Source: Rhynchopus sp. YZ270_cl-10
Taxonomy: Eukaryota > Euglenozoa > Diplonemea > Diplonemida > Diplonemidae
DNA length: 64,000 bases
NCBI GenBank assembly: GCA_964035575.1
Contig: OZ037854.1
Location: 744,001 to 808,000 of the forward strand
Direction: 5' to 3'
Shown here: positions 53,017 through 63,687 of the stretch, in pieces
Layout: each line of letters opens with the position of its first letter
How positions within the stretch are numbered: position 1 is the stretch's first letter
Notes under the pieces: model-generated
Databases searched by the model: none
Told to the model about the DNA's origin: nothing
What the model saw: only the letters and a program-made list of their open reading frames with translations
Made by a program: the position numbers and the translations under genes

Positions 53017-53829
53017 GGCTCTCACCGGGTGGGGGGGGGGGGGGGGTATGTTCTTTATGGCGTGATCATCGGAAAGCGCCGTTCTTTGTTTTCTAATAGA
53101 CAGCAAATTTTCCAAAAAAAAAACCCGCACGGCAACAATGCAGGAGAGGTGCGTTCATCAGATTCTCTTTGTGTCTCCGTAGAGATGCCAGGAGTCTTTT
53201 TTACACCAAAAGGTGGATCCTAGATGATTGTTGACACAGTAAAAAGGTGATGGTAGCCAAAAGCATATTCTCTTAATGCCAGGTCCGTGTCTCCACTCTT
53301 CCCCTAAGGCATTGACGCACTTATTATGTATAGGTTTGTATGTTTGAAGCAAATGAAGGTTGATATACTTTGGTGATGGGGATGGGTGGGGTGTGGGTGG
53401 GCAGGGGAAAAAAAAGGGGGGGAGGTACATATTCTATAGATGCGATAAACGAAAAAAAAAAAAGGGTTTGGGTTTAGCGGGACGCTACCCACACACAGCC
53501 TGCTATATTTTGAAAATTTTTTGGTTATATTAGTATCGGGGCAAGAAAAGGGTGCCTATTCTCAGAAAAACAAATGCGTTTTTTTTTTTCTTCCCCTCTT
53601 CTTTTTGCTTTTTGGAGTGTTTCTTTGCGTTGTCTCGTTTTTTTTATTTTATTTTATTTTATTTTATCACAAGGATTCCCCCTTTTTCCCTTTCTCCCAA
53701 AATGCACAATACGAGAATCGATGCAAAACCTCCCACCTTGTACAAAACCCTTTCCAAAAATAACACAAAACATCATTAAAAAAAACCTCTTATTTTTCGC
53801 AAACAGGACGATATTTTTTTACACTCAAT
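53017..53829. other. spacer without recognised gene
   Basis: It contains a G-run at about 53030-53046, several poly-A/T tracts and a C/T-rich stretch. The acceptor TTATTTTTCGCAAACAG lies 24 bases before the next ATG. Confidence 0.5.
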
Positions 53830-56800
53830 ATGTCGGTTTTCATTTATGTTCATCGTCATCCGCTGCGGACGTACCAGGAGTTTTTCGCAAAGGTGATATA
53901 CCTGTTGATAGGTGCAGCTATGCTGATAGCGTTGTTGGTCACCTTTACGCTGTGGGTCAGGCGGGTGAACAATGTGTTTACAAGCTATTGGAGTCCTGGG
54001 GAGTATGAGCTGTCAGGGCCCGTTGCGTTGTTGATTACCCCGACGTCGATTCCGGTGCCCGCAATTTATAATACCAAGGCAATGTCGTGGGGCGGGAAGA
54101 ACGTCGCGTTAGGGGTGGACGGGGCTAGCGCAGCGTTTATGATGGTTGCGGTGACGGACCTGCAGAACCTGGTCTTCGCAACTGCCTGGCCTGCGGTGGT
54201 GCTGTCCCTGCTTAACAAACTACTCTTCCGCCTGAACTGGTGGAACATCCGCTACAAAGGCTTCATCGTGCGCACCAACATCATCCTCCCCGTCCTCGAA
54301 GTGTTCTTCCACGTCTGGGCCATAGTAGCCATATCACGTACCTTTGGACCATGTGAATTCGTGTCAGACTATTTCGATTACATTCAGGACCATTCAAAGG
54401 GTGAGGTCGGGCAGGTATGAGAAAAAAATAGTGGAGTTCATCCTCGGGTGGCTACACTAATACAAACCAAGTTTTCAAAAAATAAGAAAATGCTTGGGGG
54501 TTTTTCAGGCGACGCTGGAGCGTTATCAATTATTCAAAATTGGGGAATAGTCAGTTATGCCCTACCCTTTTTTTGAAATGGTCAGAGACACCCGAAAATA
54601 AGTTCAGATATTGGTCAGAGATGTCCCATTTTCAAAAATAGGGCATAACTGACCAATATCTGAACTTATTTTCGGGTATTTCGGGTATCTCTGACTATTT
54701 CTCAACTTATTTTCGGGCATGTCTGACCATATCGCCAACTTTTTTCGGGTACCCCAAAAAAGTTGGTTTTCGGGTATACCCAGATACCCAGATACCCAGA
54801 TACCCAGATACCCAGATACCCAGATACCAGAGGTCCAGGTCCAGGTACCCAGGAACAGGAAAAAAGTCGTGAAAGAGCAACCACAGCTCCACATGACAAA
54901 CACAAAAGTGTCCAGTCACGTGGGGCATTCATGCACTGAGGAGATAATGATCCAACAATTTACAAGAAAGATTACTTAACCTACTGCTGGAAATTGCCAG
55001 GTCGTAGTAACACACAAAGTGTGCCTCCGTTCGGGAAGACCGGATATTCTAGAGACCAAAAAGGCCTCAAGAATATCTTCCGGTAGTCAAGGTAGAACCG
55101 AGTGAACGGCCCAAGACCCCCGTGGAGAAGTTAAATGTTGTAATGCTATCAGGTAGAAACTGCGAACACTGTCTTACCCTCCTCAATACATGGTGGTTGA
55201 TGTCTTCCACAACAAATTTCCTGTACCCAGGTACCCAGGTTCCCAGACCCACGCAGTACTACGCAAAATTTACCACCAGACCCTGTCTTCGTGCACCTGA
55301 AGTACAACGCCGCAGACAGGCCAAACATGCGTTGGACTCAGAGGAATGCCCGCTGTGCAGGTATCATGAGAACCAACTCCCAGCAACAAGGGGCGCCTTT
55401 TGGCGGGCGTTGTTGAGGGTGTTTGGGGTGCAAAGTTTTCCACAATTTTGATGCGCGGGTACAGAAGTGTTATCTTGTTCTTTCATCTCTAAGAAATGTA
55501 AATGTCAATCGCGTTTAACTACCACTAGGGCTTGTTCAGTGAACCCACGAGGGGTCGAAGGGGGTTGGTTATCCCATATCTATCAAAGGTTGTGTCGACC
55601 AGGCTAAACCACTATGTTACGCTGTACGTTGTTAAATCCGGAGAAATAACACTTTAGCAGCCGCAGGAAGTTTGCTAAAAAGAGTGCCTCACGCTACACA
55701 AACCACCACCCGCAATTGACTTAGATGTTATAACAAAGAGAATTCAGAACAAAACAACACCCTGCCCCATACACACTAAATTGTCATGCTTCGAGAGCAT
55801 GCCTGGGCCAAAATTACTTGACAAAAAAGGCAACAAGACCACCCACAAGGAGTGTGAAATGTGCACTGGTTTTCTGGGGGAACGCAATATTTTCTTGTGC
55901 CTCGTCCTCCGTAAGCAGAGGACAGACTTTCCGGAAGGTTTCCAAAGTCGAATTTCTTGCACTAGCTATGCTCCCTGGGTTAATGGCTATAGCAGTGACT
56001 GACAAAGTGTTCCCACCCCCAGGTCTTCGTCCACAAACAAATCTAGAATAGATTGATTTGGGTGAAGCCTTGGATTTTGAGTTGTTGAATGTCGGAGAGC
56101 GGCGCTCATCGCAATCACGGATGCAGTTCAGATTTCACGATCCTGTGATGAGTGTAAATGTGGGGTGTGATTAAGTTATGGTATACAAACGCAGTAGTCG
56201 GGAAGGGTGAGGTTAATGAAAAAAGTGGTAATAACTATGTATTTCCGCGAAATAAGGTAGCCTTTTTTCACGCTACAGAGAGTTTCCTGCTGCACTAATG
56301 GTTCCCAAGCGAAGCGAGGGACCATGTATAAGGGTTTGCGGGTTTGCGGGTATTTACCCCCACTAAAAGTAACTGTGTGTGGGGTAGAGGGGTGAAAATC
56401 ATACCATGCTGCTTCAATGCTGTCTCTGCTGTCGCATTCCCTCATGGTGGGTCACTCACCCACTGGGCAAAAAATCAAAGGGGGTACCCCCAAATAAGTG
56501 GGTACCCCAAATAAGTTCAGAGATACCCGAAAAAAGTTCAGATATACCCGAAAATAAGTTCAAATACCCGAAAATAAGTTCAGATATAGTCAGTTATGCC
56601 CTATTTCTGGTTTTCGGGTATATCTGAACTTATTTTCGGGTATCTCTGACCATTTCAAAAAAAGGGTAGGGTATAACTGACTATTCCCCTTCAAAATTTG
56701 TTGTTTTTTTTCCCGGTACAGCCGGTCCCAAGGTGCACTGTTCACGAGAGGGCTTTGTATTTAAAGTAAACTTTTTTAGTGTTCACTTTTTTGGTTGTTC

Positions 56801-57657
56801 GTTTCATGCTTTCTTTCAATACCCAACCCCCCCACTCCCCAACAGGTGGACCATAACTTCGACCACTCCTTCGTCCCCCTTCTCGTTGTGCTCTGTGTCA
56901 ACCTGGGTGCTATTGCCTTAGGCATCGCCCGCCTTGCATATGATGGATGCGAGCCTGAGAACGCCAGGTACATTTCTCTCCCCCCTCCCTCCCTTTCATT
57001 TTGCCACCTCACACCACACCAATACAATTCTCTCACTTTCGCCAAACCATCTGGTCTGACACCTTCAACAAAACAAAACACTTTCCTCGACAGATCTATT
57101 GGTTGTTACTAGGTTCATCTTATAATTTTGTTTGCACTTTCCCCAACTTTTCTTTTTACAGATGGGCAGAAACGAGATACGTGGATTTCCACAGAAAAGC
57201 GAAGAAGGGCGTGAGTGGTCCTTTAGGTGAGGCTGCGAACGATGACGTGGTGCCTCCCCGCGCCGCGGTGCTGCGGATGCTGCGTGAGTATCCCGATATC
57301 CTGCGCGAGTATGAGGAGACGATGGAGCGGCGGGTGGACTGCAACGACAATTCCCTGTACACCAAGGATGAGTTTGCAGAGCACTACGGCGGGACCCAGG
57401 AGTGGGAGGCCGCACCAAGCGTTCTCAACGCCACTGGCATGACCGGCATCACCGCCATGTCTACTCTCCACGACGCGCACTCTGTCCATGACCTCAAATA
57501 CTCCCCCGCCATCGCCCCCGCAAGCCCCCCCGACAACCAAGACTTCACCGCAAACCAAATACAAATGACCAACATGAGACAAGACCCTCCCTACGACCTC
57601 TCCAACACCCAAAACACCTTCCTCTCCAGCATCCCTCCCAATCCGTCTGAAGTGTAA
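53830..57657 (+). CDS. four-TM membrane protein, unknown function
   Basis: Exons: 53830-54414, 56846-56967, 57162-57657; phases fit (400 residues). Helices are VIYLLIGAAMLIALLVTFTL, a segment at about 98-130 (MVAVTDLQNLVFATAWPAVV), IILPVLEVFFHVWAIVAI and, in exon 2, FVPLLVVLCVNLGAIALGIA. The C-terminal 160 residues are soluble: an acidic-helical stretch (REYPDILREYEETMERR) followed by a Pro/Asn/Gln-rich disordered tail. I do not recognise the family. Intron 1 is 2.4 kb, far longer than the others, because it hosts a family F repeat, the TIR element T5 and a family C repeat. Intron 2 carries D-like and A-like repeat ends up to its acceptor. Confidence 0.78.
54430..54490 (+). repeat. family F repeat at the start of intron 1
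   Basis: GTGGAGTTCATCCTCGGGTG then GCTACACTAATACAAACC and CAAGTTTTCAAAAAATAAG lie 15 bases after the splice donor. Confidence 0.7.
54542..56689. mobile_element. 2.15-kb Mutator-like TIR element (T5) inside intron 1
   Basis: TTCAAAATT flanks both sides exactly (54533-54541 and 56690-56698), a 9-bp target duplication. The TIRs begin GGGGAATAGTCAGTTAT and CCCTACCC and run for more than 150 bases, built from repeated ACTTATTTTCGGGTAT units. Long TIRs with 9-bp duplications are the signature of Mutator-like elements. The interior has an ACCCAGAT repeat (about 54775-54830, six copies) and no recognisable transposase, so it is non-autonomous. Confidence 0.85.
56710..56785 (+). repeat. family C repeat at the end of intron 1
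   Basis: GGTACAGCCGGTCCCAAGGT then GCACTGTTCACGAGAGGG and the T-rich tail lie about 60 bases before the acceptor at 56845. Confidence 0.7.
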
Positions 57658-57865
57658 GGAGAAGGAGGGGAAGAAAAATGGGGAGTGATGTCGGTCAGTA
57701 ATAATAGAGTGGGGGAAGGGAAGGGGGGAGTGGGGGAAAATTAATTAAAGTAGATTCGCAAATTTTGTCAAAAAAGTAAGATAGAAATTTAAAAAAAATG
57801 TGGTGTTTTTCCCTGTGAGGCCTTCTGGTTTCTATTTTTGTTTATTTATTTTTTTTTGGGGAAAA

Positions 57866-57912
57866 AGTGTATGTGTGTGTGCATGAGAGGCATATCTTTT
57901 CAAGTTTTCTTG
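57866..57912 (+). repeat. family E module
   Basis: GTATGTGTGTGTGCATGAGA then GGCATATC and TTCAAGTTTTCTTG. It begins with a consensus-like donor. Most of 57913-58800 shows no gene; 58425-58500 has weak family J similarity. Confidence 0.6.
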
Positions 57913-58817
57913 CCTGTATTTTTCATTGTAGGAAAAGAGGGACGTTTTTACAGCTGTGCGTTATGTCACAGGACACTGACATTGACAAACACCATACCAA
58001 GCACAAAGCGTTTAACGATAACTGCTTGTCAAGCGTTTGTCATGTCATGACACGTCATCGTGGAGGGGGGGGGTTGTGGGGGGGGAGGGGTGTCAAAACC
58101 AACTTCGTTTTGTAGTTAACCTAAACTTGTAACACTATCAACCAATAAGCCAGCTGCGTGCACACTACGTTCTGTACGCCTGCTACTAATTAAGGCCGCT
58201 TCTCTTGGCGGGGCTGAAAAGCAGACTCACTTAATAACCTACTAGGTACGCGGCCGGTAGAATTTTTTTTTTTTTGCCTTTTTCCCCCCTAACTTTATTT
58301 TCCCCAATTCTCAAATACAAGCAGAGCGGTCTTTTTTTCTCTTCTTTTTGGCCTCAAAGAGGTTTTCCTCTTCATGCACTATCGCTCTCGATGCAGACTG
58401 TGCTGAAGGTACACAAAATGGACAGTGTAGACTGCTTGCGTGGCAAGCCGCACATCGCTGAGGCTTATGTTCATTGGTCAAAGTTTATTCAAAATTTACA
58501 ACCCCCCTCTCCCGCCAACAGACGGCGGTGCAGTGAATGACTTTACTTATGGGTTCACCGTTGTAAGCCATAAGTCATTTATTTCACCATCGTGTAGATA
58601 AAAAAGAGGAAACCTTCATCCAGCTCCACGTTTTGATGATTTGTACTTTTTTTTTTGAAGGTCTTTCCTCTGATTCTGTTTATAAAACTGTCCGCTTTTC
58701 TTGGATTATCAATGATGTTATTTTTTACCCATTTTTTTAGATGAGCAAAACCCCTTTGCCGAGAGCAAGAGGTGAAGGATAAGTGTGAGGGAAAAATAAT
58801 GCTGATGGGGGAGAGAA

Positions 58818-59012
58818 AGTAGTTAGTGGAGCTCATCCTCGGGTGTCACACTAAATACAACAAAGTTTTCAAGAAAAGCACAGTGGAGATTGCACAACTG
58901 TTGGCAACACAACCGAGGCAACTACACTACTCCAACAATTATCAAAAAAAAATAATATAGTGGAGCACACTCTAGGGTGGTTACACTAATACAACCAAGT
59001 TTTCAAAAAACA
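58818..59012. repeat. two family F repeats flanking a family J repeat (minus)
   Basis: F lies at 58818-58875 and 58960-59012, J (minus) at 58876-58945. The J copy is the reverse complement of 19498-19565. Confidence 0.7.
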
Positions 59013-59548
59013 GAAATGCCCACTGAACCAGAAAATGTGATAAACCCATCTGAACTCCGGCTTCTTGCGGATTCATTTTTGTGTTCACGTTTTCTTTTAT
59101 ATTGGAGCATTTTTTTGTTTTTTGTTTTTTTGTGTTTGATCATCTGTGTACGAGGCGCATTAATATATTTTCAAGATATTTTCTTCCTCTTTTTTCTGTC
59201 CACGCTCTTCTTCCCCCTGAGGATACACACTCCTCTTTTGGAAAGATTCCAAGATCTTAGAACCTTGGCCTGGGAGCGGTTGCGTTGACTTTTTTATGTT
59301 GCCATTATTGAAATTATAACAGAATTGTGACGAATTGAGAGGCCGATTGGAAGACAAACTCTTTGTGCTCCGAGACTCACTCCAAGACCAATAATCTCAG
59401 GTCCGAGAAAAGGAAATGAGAAAAATAATAGCCTTTTTTGTGAGGCGCTGAAACCTCTCTACACTTCTGTGGAAATATAGTAAAATTTGAGAATTTTTCT
59501 TTTTTTTTTTTTTTTGAATTTGAGGGGGAAAAAACCCCATTCTTTTTA

Positions 59549-60310
59549 GGTCAGCACAGAGAGGTTTAGGTCTATTTTAACCTGCTGACAACCTCCCTCG
59601 TGGTAACCGTATGCATACCAGCGAAGTGCTCTCTGGGGGGTTCGATAACCCCGCGGAGAATCAGTGCGTCCGCCGATGAACGGTGAGGCGTTTTGCACTT
59701 TCAACTTCTCTTGCAACAACCCCTTTTTTTAGATCGAAATAATCCTTAAATTTGTGTATACAAAGCGCAATAAAAGTTGTCCCCCTTTTTTTGACTCCTT
59801 TTTGTGTCCTTTTGTGAAAGCAGGGAGAGGCTTGGGTTCATCTTACCAGCTTGTCTCTTTTTGTAAAGATGTGTGTGCACGAGAGGCACATGCATCTTAC
59901 AAGTTTTCTTCTTTTCTTTCTTTCTTCCATTTTTTTTTTTTTTTTGCAAAGCCTTTTCTCCCTCAACCCACATTACCCCACTCTTTCTTTCCCCCTTCTA
60001 AGTCACTAAGTCAGTAAAAAAAAATGAATGTTTTCCCTACAATTCTCCCCTCCCACCACTGTGTTTCTACGCATTTTTTTTTGAGAGTAATATCAAATCT
60101 GTACCTCGAAATTGGATGGTTGAGCATCCACCATCCATTCCACCGGTCATTGTACTAAGGTACACTGTTCACACGAGAGGGTTTGTATTTCAAGTCAACT
60201 TCTTTCAACGAATATGATAAAGTGACTAAGCACGCATAACCAATGTTCAATTAAATAATCTAATCAGACTAAAGCACGAGAGGCTTAGGGCCATCTTATG
60301 AATTTTTCTC
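59549..60310 (+). repeat. cluster of D, B, D, E, C and D repeats upstream of purD
   Basis: D is at 59549, B at 59625-59712 (GGGGGTTCGATAACCCCGCG) and D at 59811-59860. E is at 59865-59912 (TGTGCACGAGAGGCACATGC), C at 60105-60205 and D at 60215-60310. All are on the plus strand. The last D seems interrupted: CTAAGCACGC is followed 50 bases later by a full CTAAAGC..GGCTTAG hairpin. No gene in 57658-60366. Confidence 0.65.
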
Positions 60311-60366
60311 TTTTGTTTTTACCCCACACACATTTCCCTCAACTCAGAAAATAATACACCATCAAA

Positions 60367-61659
60367 ATGGCCAAAACGAATGTTCTTGTTGTGGGAGGAG
60401 GGGGTAGAGAACACGCTCTTGGGTGGAAGGTTGCGCAGTCACCCCTTGTCGAGAAGGTCTTCTTCGCACCAGGCAACGCCGGCACTGCCGCGGACGGCAC
60501 CAACGTTGCGATTGCCGTGACCGACTTCGCCGCACAGAAGGCATTCTGCCTGGAGAACGGCGTGAGCATGGTTGTGGTCGGCCCTGAAGACCCGCTCTGC
60601 CAGGGCATCCACGACGCCTTCGCTGAGGACACCACTACCGCACACCTTCACATCATTGGCCCTAAGAAGGCGGGCGCCACGCTTGAAGGCTCCAAAACAT
60701 TCTCAAAGGAATTCATGAAGAAGCACAACGTCCCCACCGCTGCATATGCTGCATTCAACGGCGAGCAGCTTGAAGCTGGCCAGGCCTTCCTCGAGACCCT
60801 CTCCGCACCCTATGTCCTCAAGGCAGACGGCCTCGCTGCAGGCAAAGGTGTGCTCATCCTCGACACCCTCGAGGAAGCGAAGGCAGGGCTTAACGATATG
60901 CTTGGCGGAAAGTTCGGAACCGCATCCTCCTCTGTCGTCATCGAGGAATTCCTGAAGGGAGACGAGCTTTCCGTTTTTGCCCTGATTGACACAAAGGGAA
61001 ACTACAAAATCCTCCCCACCTCCTGCGATTTCAAACGCGCTGGCGACAATGACACCGGACTGAACACTGGAGGAATGGGTGCGGTCTCTCCATGCCCTTT
61101 TGGAACGGAAGGGTCTGATTTTATCAAGCTTGTTGATGAGAAGGTGATTGCGCCGACTGTGAAGGGGCTTCTTGCAGACAACCTTGGATACACAGGGTTC
61201 CTTTACGTCGGTCTCATGAACTGCAGCGGTTCCCCCTACGTGGTGGAGTTCAACTGCAGAATGGGTGATCCCGAGACCGAGATTGTGATGCCACGTATCG
61301 CGAACGATCTGTACCCTTTGCTGCTGAGTCTGAAGGAGGGGACGCTCGATGCGCACACCATGACGTACACAGACAACCACGCCACCGCAGTGATCCTCGC
61401 TTCCGAGGGATACCCAGGGTCGTACCCCAAGGGGATCGTGATTGCAGGGCTTGGCGAGAAGGTTGAGAACGGCCTCGTCTTCCACGCAGGAACCAAGCAG
61501 GTCGACGCAGACGTCGTGACCAGTGGAGGCAGGGTGCTTGCAGTGGTAGGAACCGGTGTCTCCACGGCGGAAGCTACCGCGACCGCGTACCAGGGTGTTG
61601 CAAAGATTACCTGGCCTGGTGTTTACTACAGAAACGACATTGCGAAGAAGTTTCTGTGA
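60367..61659 (+). CDS. purD: phosphoribosylamine-glycine ligase (GAR synthetase)
   Basis: 430 codons, no intron. The enzyme joins glycine to 5-phosphoribosylamine using ATP, the second step of de novo purine synthesis. Landmarks: NVLVVGGGGREHALGWK at the N-terminus; APGNAGT; GPEDPLCQGI; the ATP-grasp segment LKADGLAAGKGVLI; EEFLKGDELSVFALID; TGLNTGGMGAVSPCP; and VEFNCRMGDPETE, which holds metal-binding Glu and Asn. Its length equals that of monofunctional bacterial PurD; many eukaryotes instead fuse this domain to AIRS or GART. CCCTCAACTCAG lies 21 bases before the ATG. The gene has higher GC than its surroundings and no intron, which could mean acquisition from bacteria, but other genes here also lack introns. 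Confidence 0.97.
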   Translation: MAKTNVLVVGGGGREHALGWKVAQSPLVEKVFFAPGNAGTAADGTNVAIAVTDFAAQKAFCLENGVSMVVVGPEDPLCQGIHDAFAEDTTTAHLHIIGPKKAGATLEGSKTFSKEFMKKHNVPTAAYAAFNGEQLEAGQAFLETLSAPYVLKADGLAAGKGVLILDTLEEAKAGLNDMLGGKFGTASSSVVIEEFLKGDELSVFALIDTKGNYKILPTSCDFKRAGDNDTGLNTGGMGAVSPCPFGTEGSDFIKLVDEKVIAPTVKGLLADNLGYTGFLYVGLMNCSGSPYVVEFNCRMGDPETEIVMPRIANDLYPLLLSLKEGTLDAHTMTYTDNHATAVILASEGYPGSYPKGIVIAGLGEKVENGLVFHAGTKQVDADVVTSGGRVLAVVGTGVSTAEATATAYQGVAKITWPGVYYRNDIAKKFL

Positions 61660-61974
61660 AAATATAGGGAGGGATGGGTAAAAAAGGGATTTTTTGTGTT
61701 TTCTGGATAGTGAAAGACGGTCTGTATTGGCCACTAAACAGAATATCACAAAAAAAAATGGGCTTTTTGGGGGGAATTGGGGATATGGGGATGGGGAAGG
61801 GGAAGGGGGGAAAAAAAAACGTTCTGCTATCTCAGGGTAGCTTATCTTTGTTGATTTGATTTATCACATTTTTTTTTCCAGGTGACAGGGTTGTGTGTTG
61901 TGCGTGTTTTCGTGTGTCTCTCTTCTGCTGAGGATCGTCTTACCATATTTTTTGTCACGCTTTTTCGTTCTATT

Positions 61975-62150
61975 ACAGTATGTACACGAGAGGTACATGC
62001 ATCGTTTCAAAGCTTCTCTTTTCTCTTTCTTTGCTGTTATGCAGTTGCTCTCAAGATTCAAAAAAGAGATCCTCATTCACGAAAAAATTCTGCCAATAGT
62101 GTCAGTGCCTGCGTCCCAGAGGCGTTTGCACTATCAACTTCACTTTTTTT
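61975..62150 (+). repeat. family E module and family A repeat end
   Basis: E at 61975-62020 starts CAGTATGTACACGAGAGGT, so the module itself opens with GTATGT, the intron donor consensus seen in this window. A lies at 62098-62150 (GTGTCAGTGCCTGCGTCCCA, AGAGGCGTTTGCAC). No gene in 61660-62757. Confidence 0.7.
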
Positions 62151-62418
62151 CCCCCTTTTCCGTGGAGGATCATCAGAGAGTCCTGCTGGGTTTTTTTGTT
62201 CTTTTTTTTTTTTTTGATCAGAGCTGTAACAGAAGTCCCTCCTATTTCACCCCCCCCTCCACAGTTATTAGTTTCGCCAAAGCACGCAACACACCCAAAC
62301 ATATCCCTCGAAAAAAAAATTTCTATTGAAAAGCGCAGTCGATATCACAAAAATACGCAAATTGCGATATATTTCCTCTTTCCTCGCTCTTCACCTCCCT
62401 CCCTCCCTTCCTCCCCCA

Positions 62419-62553
62419 CACGACGGGACACAGTGACAAGGGACAAGTGAAATACATGTCATTTCATTTGTCATCTTTTTCACTTGTCACTTGTCACTTG
62501 TCACTTGTCACTTGTCACTTGTCACTTGTCACTTGTCACTGGGTCCCGTCGTG
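62419..62553. mobile_element. 135-bp MITE related to the compound element at 50084-53016
   Basis: The ends are CACGACGGGAC and its exact reverse complement. Inside are ACAAGTGAAATACATGTCAT and a run of CACTTGT units (seven to eight copies of 7 bp). The big element has CACGACGCGGTCC ends with the same ACTTGTCA motif. Confidence 0.8.
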
Positions 62554-62757
62554 CATCCTCCTTACACAACGGTGAAGTAAATGATTTGACTTGTGGTTTT
62601 AGTTCTGGTTTTATCGTTTTATAAGACTATGGTGAAACTACAAGGAAAATCACAAGTTACTTGACGGTTGTGAGCACTTTACACAACACACAACACAGAG
62701 ACACAGCGGAGGGGGTACACATCCGCTTATTGTATTGTTGTTCATTTTTAATAAAAA

Positions 62758-63687
62758 ATGGCGAACAAAACGGCTGCCGGGTCGATCAGCATTCATGGAA
62801 AGGATCCGCAGAATTTGGTAGAACAGATCGTCCGACAACGTATTTACAACAATATGTACTGGAAGGAGCATTGCTTTGGCTTGAGAACCGATGATGTCTT
62901 GGAGAAGGCGGTGAAGATTGAGGCTGTGGGCGGGACGTATGGGGGGTATCGGAAGCCGTCGAAGTTTTTGTGTTTGGTGTTGAAGTTGTTGCAGCTGCAG
63001 CCGGAGATTGAGGCGATTCATGAGTTGATAGCGCAGGACGACTTTAAGTACGTACGCATCCTGGCAGCCTTCTACGTACGCCTCGTCGCGACACCTGTCC
63101 AAATATACCAGACCCTTGAGCCCTTATTCGAAGACTACAGAAAGATCCGCCTGCGCAACATCGACGGCTCCTACACCATCACCTATGTGGATGAGGTGAT
63201 CGACCGCATGCTGACAGAAGAGGTGATGTTCGATACTACACTGCCCAGAATTCCGTCGAGGCATTTGTTAGAGAAGGTATGTGCAATTTTAATTCAAAAT
63301 CTGATGTAAAGGACTGCGGGTGTCCACCCCGGTACCGGTCATACCAAGGTGCAGCTTTGTATTTCAAGTCAGCTTTAATTTGATTCGTGTCAGGGAAATT
63401 GGGGGATTTGTGGAAGCTTTTTTTTGCATAGTTTTGCTCGAAAAATAAAATACCTACAGAATGAGATCCTGCAGCCGCTTCTTCGAGAGACCACAGGGGT
63501 GGCGGATAGTGATGACGACGACAGCGACGATGATGACGCAGCACCCACCCCAGCAGCACACACGGGTAGCGCACCCCCAGCACACTACCCACCACTGCCC
63601 TCTATGCCACCGCCACCAGGCCTCCCTGGTGCAAGCAACAAACGAAAAAGGAGTGAAAGCCCAGAAGACCTCGACGAAATTGACTAA
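62758..63687 (+). CDS. PRPF38A: pre-mRNA-splicing factor PRP38 (PRPF38A-like)
   Basis: Exons 62758-63276 and 63460-63687, phase 0 join, 248 residues. The conserved PRP38 domain fills exon 1: IHGKDPQNLVEQIVRQRIYN, MYWKEHCFGL, GGTYGGYRKPSKFLCLVLKL, DDFKYVRILAAFYVRL, and DEVIDRMLTEE near its end. Exon 2 adds a short conserved start (NEILQPLLRE), an acidic run (DSDDDDSDDDD) and a Pro-rich, basic tail ending in LDEID. The protein is a subunit of the U4/U6.U5 tri-snRNP needed for spliceosome activation, consistent with an intron-bearing genome. Human PRPF38A has a longer RS-rich tail. The intron holds a family C repeat. Confidence 0.96.
63305..63385 (+). repeat. family C repeat inside the PRP38 intron
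   Basis: GGTGTCCACCCCGGTACCGG, TCATACCAAGGTGCA and CTTTGTATTTCAAGTCAGC are a shortened family C. It lies about 30 bases after the donor. Confidence 0.75.

Noticed and set aside
55122-55451. 109-codon frame inside T5, with a CPLCRYHE motif
   Set aside because: A single CxxC is not enough, the rest has no transposase features, and the frame overlaps TIR-derived repeats.
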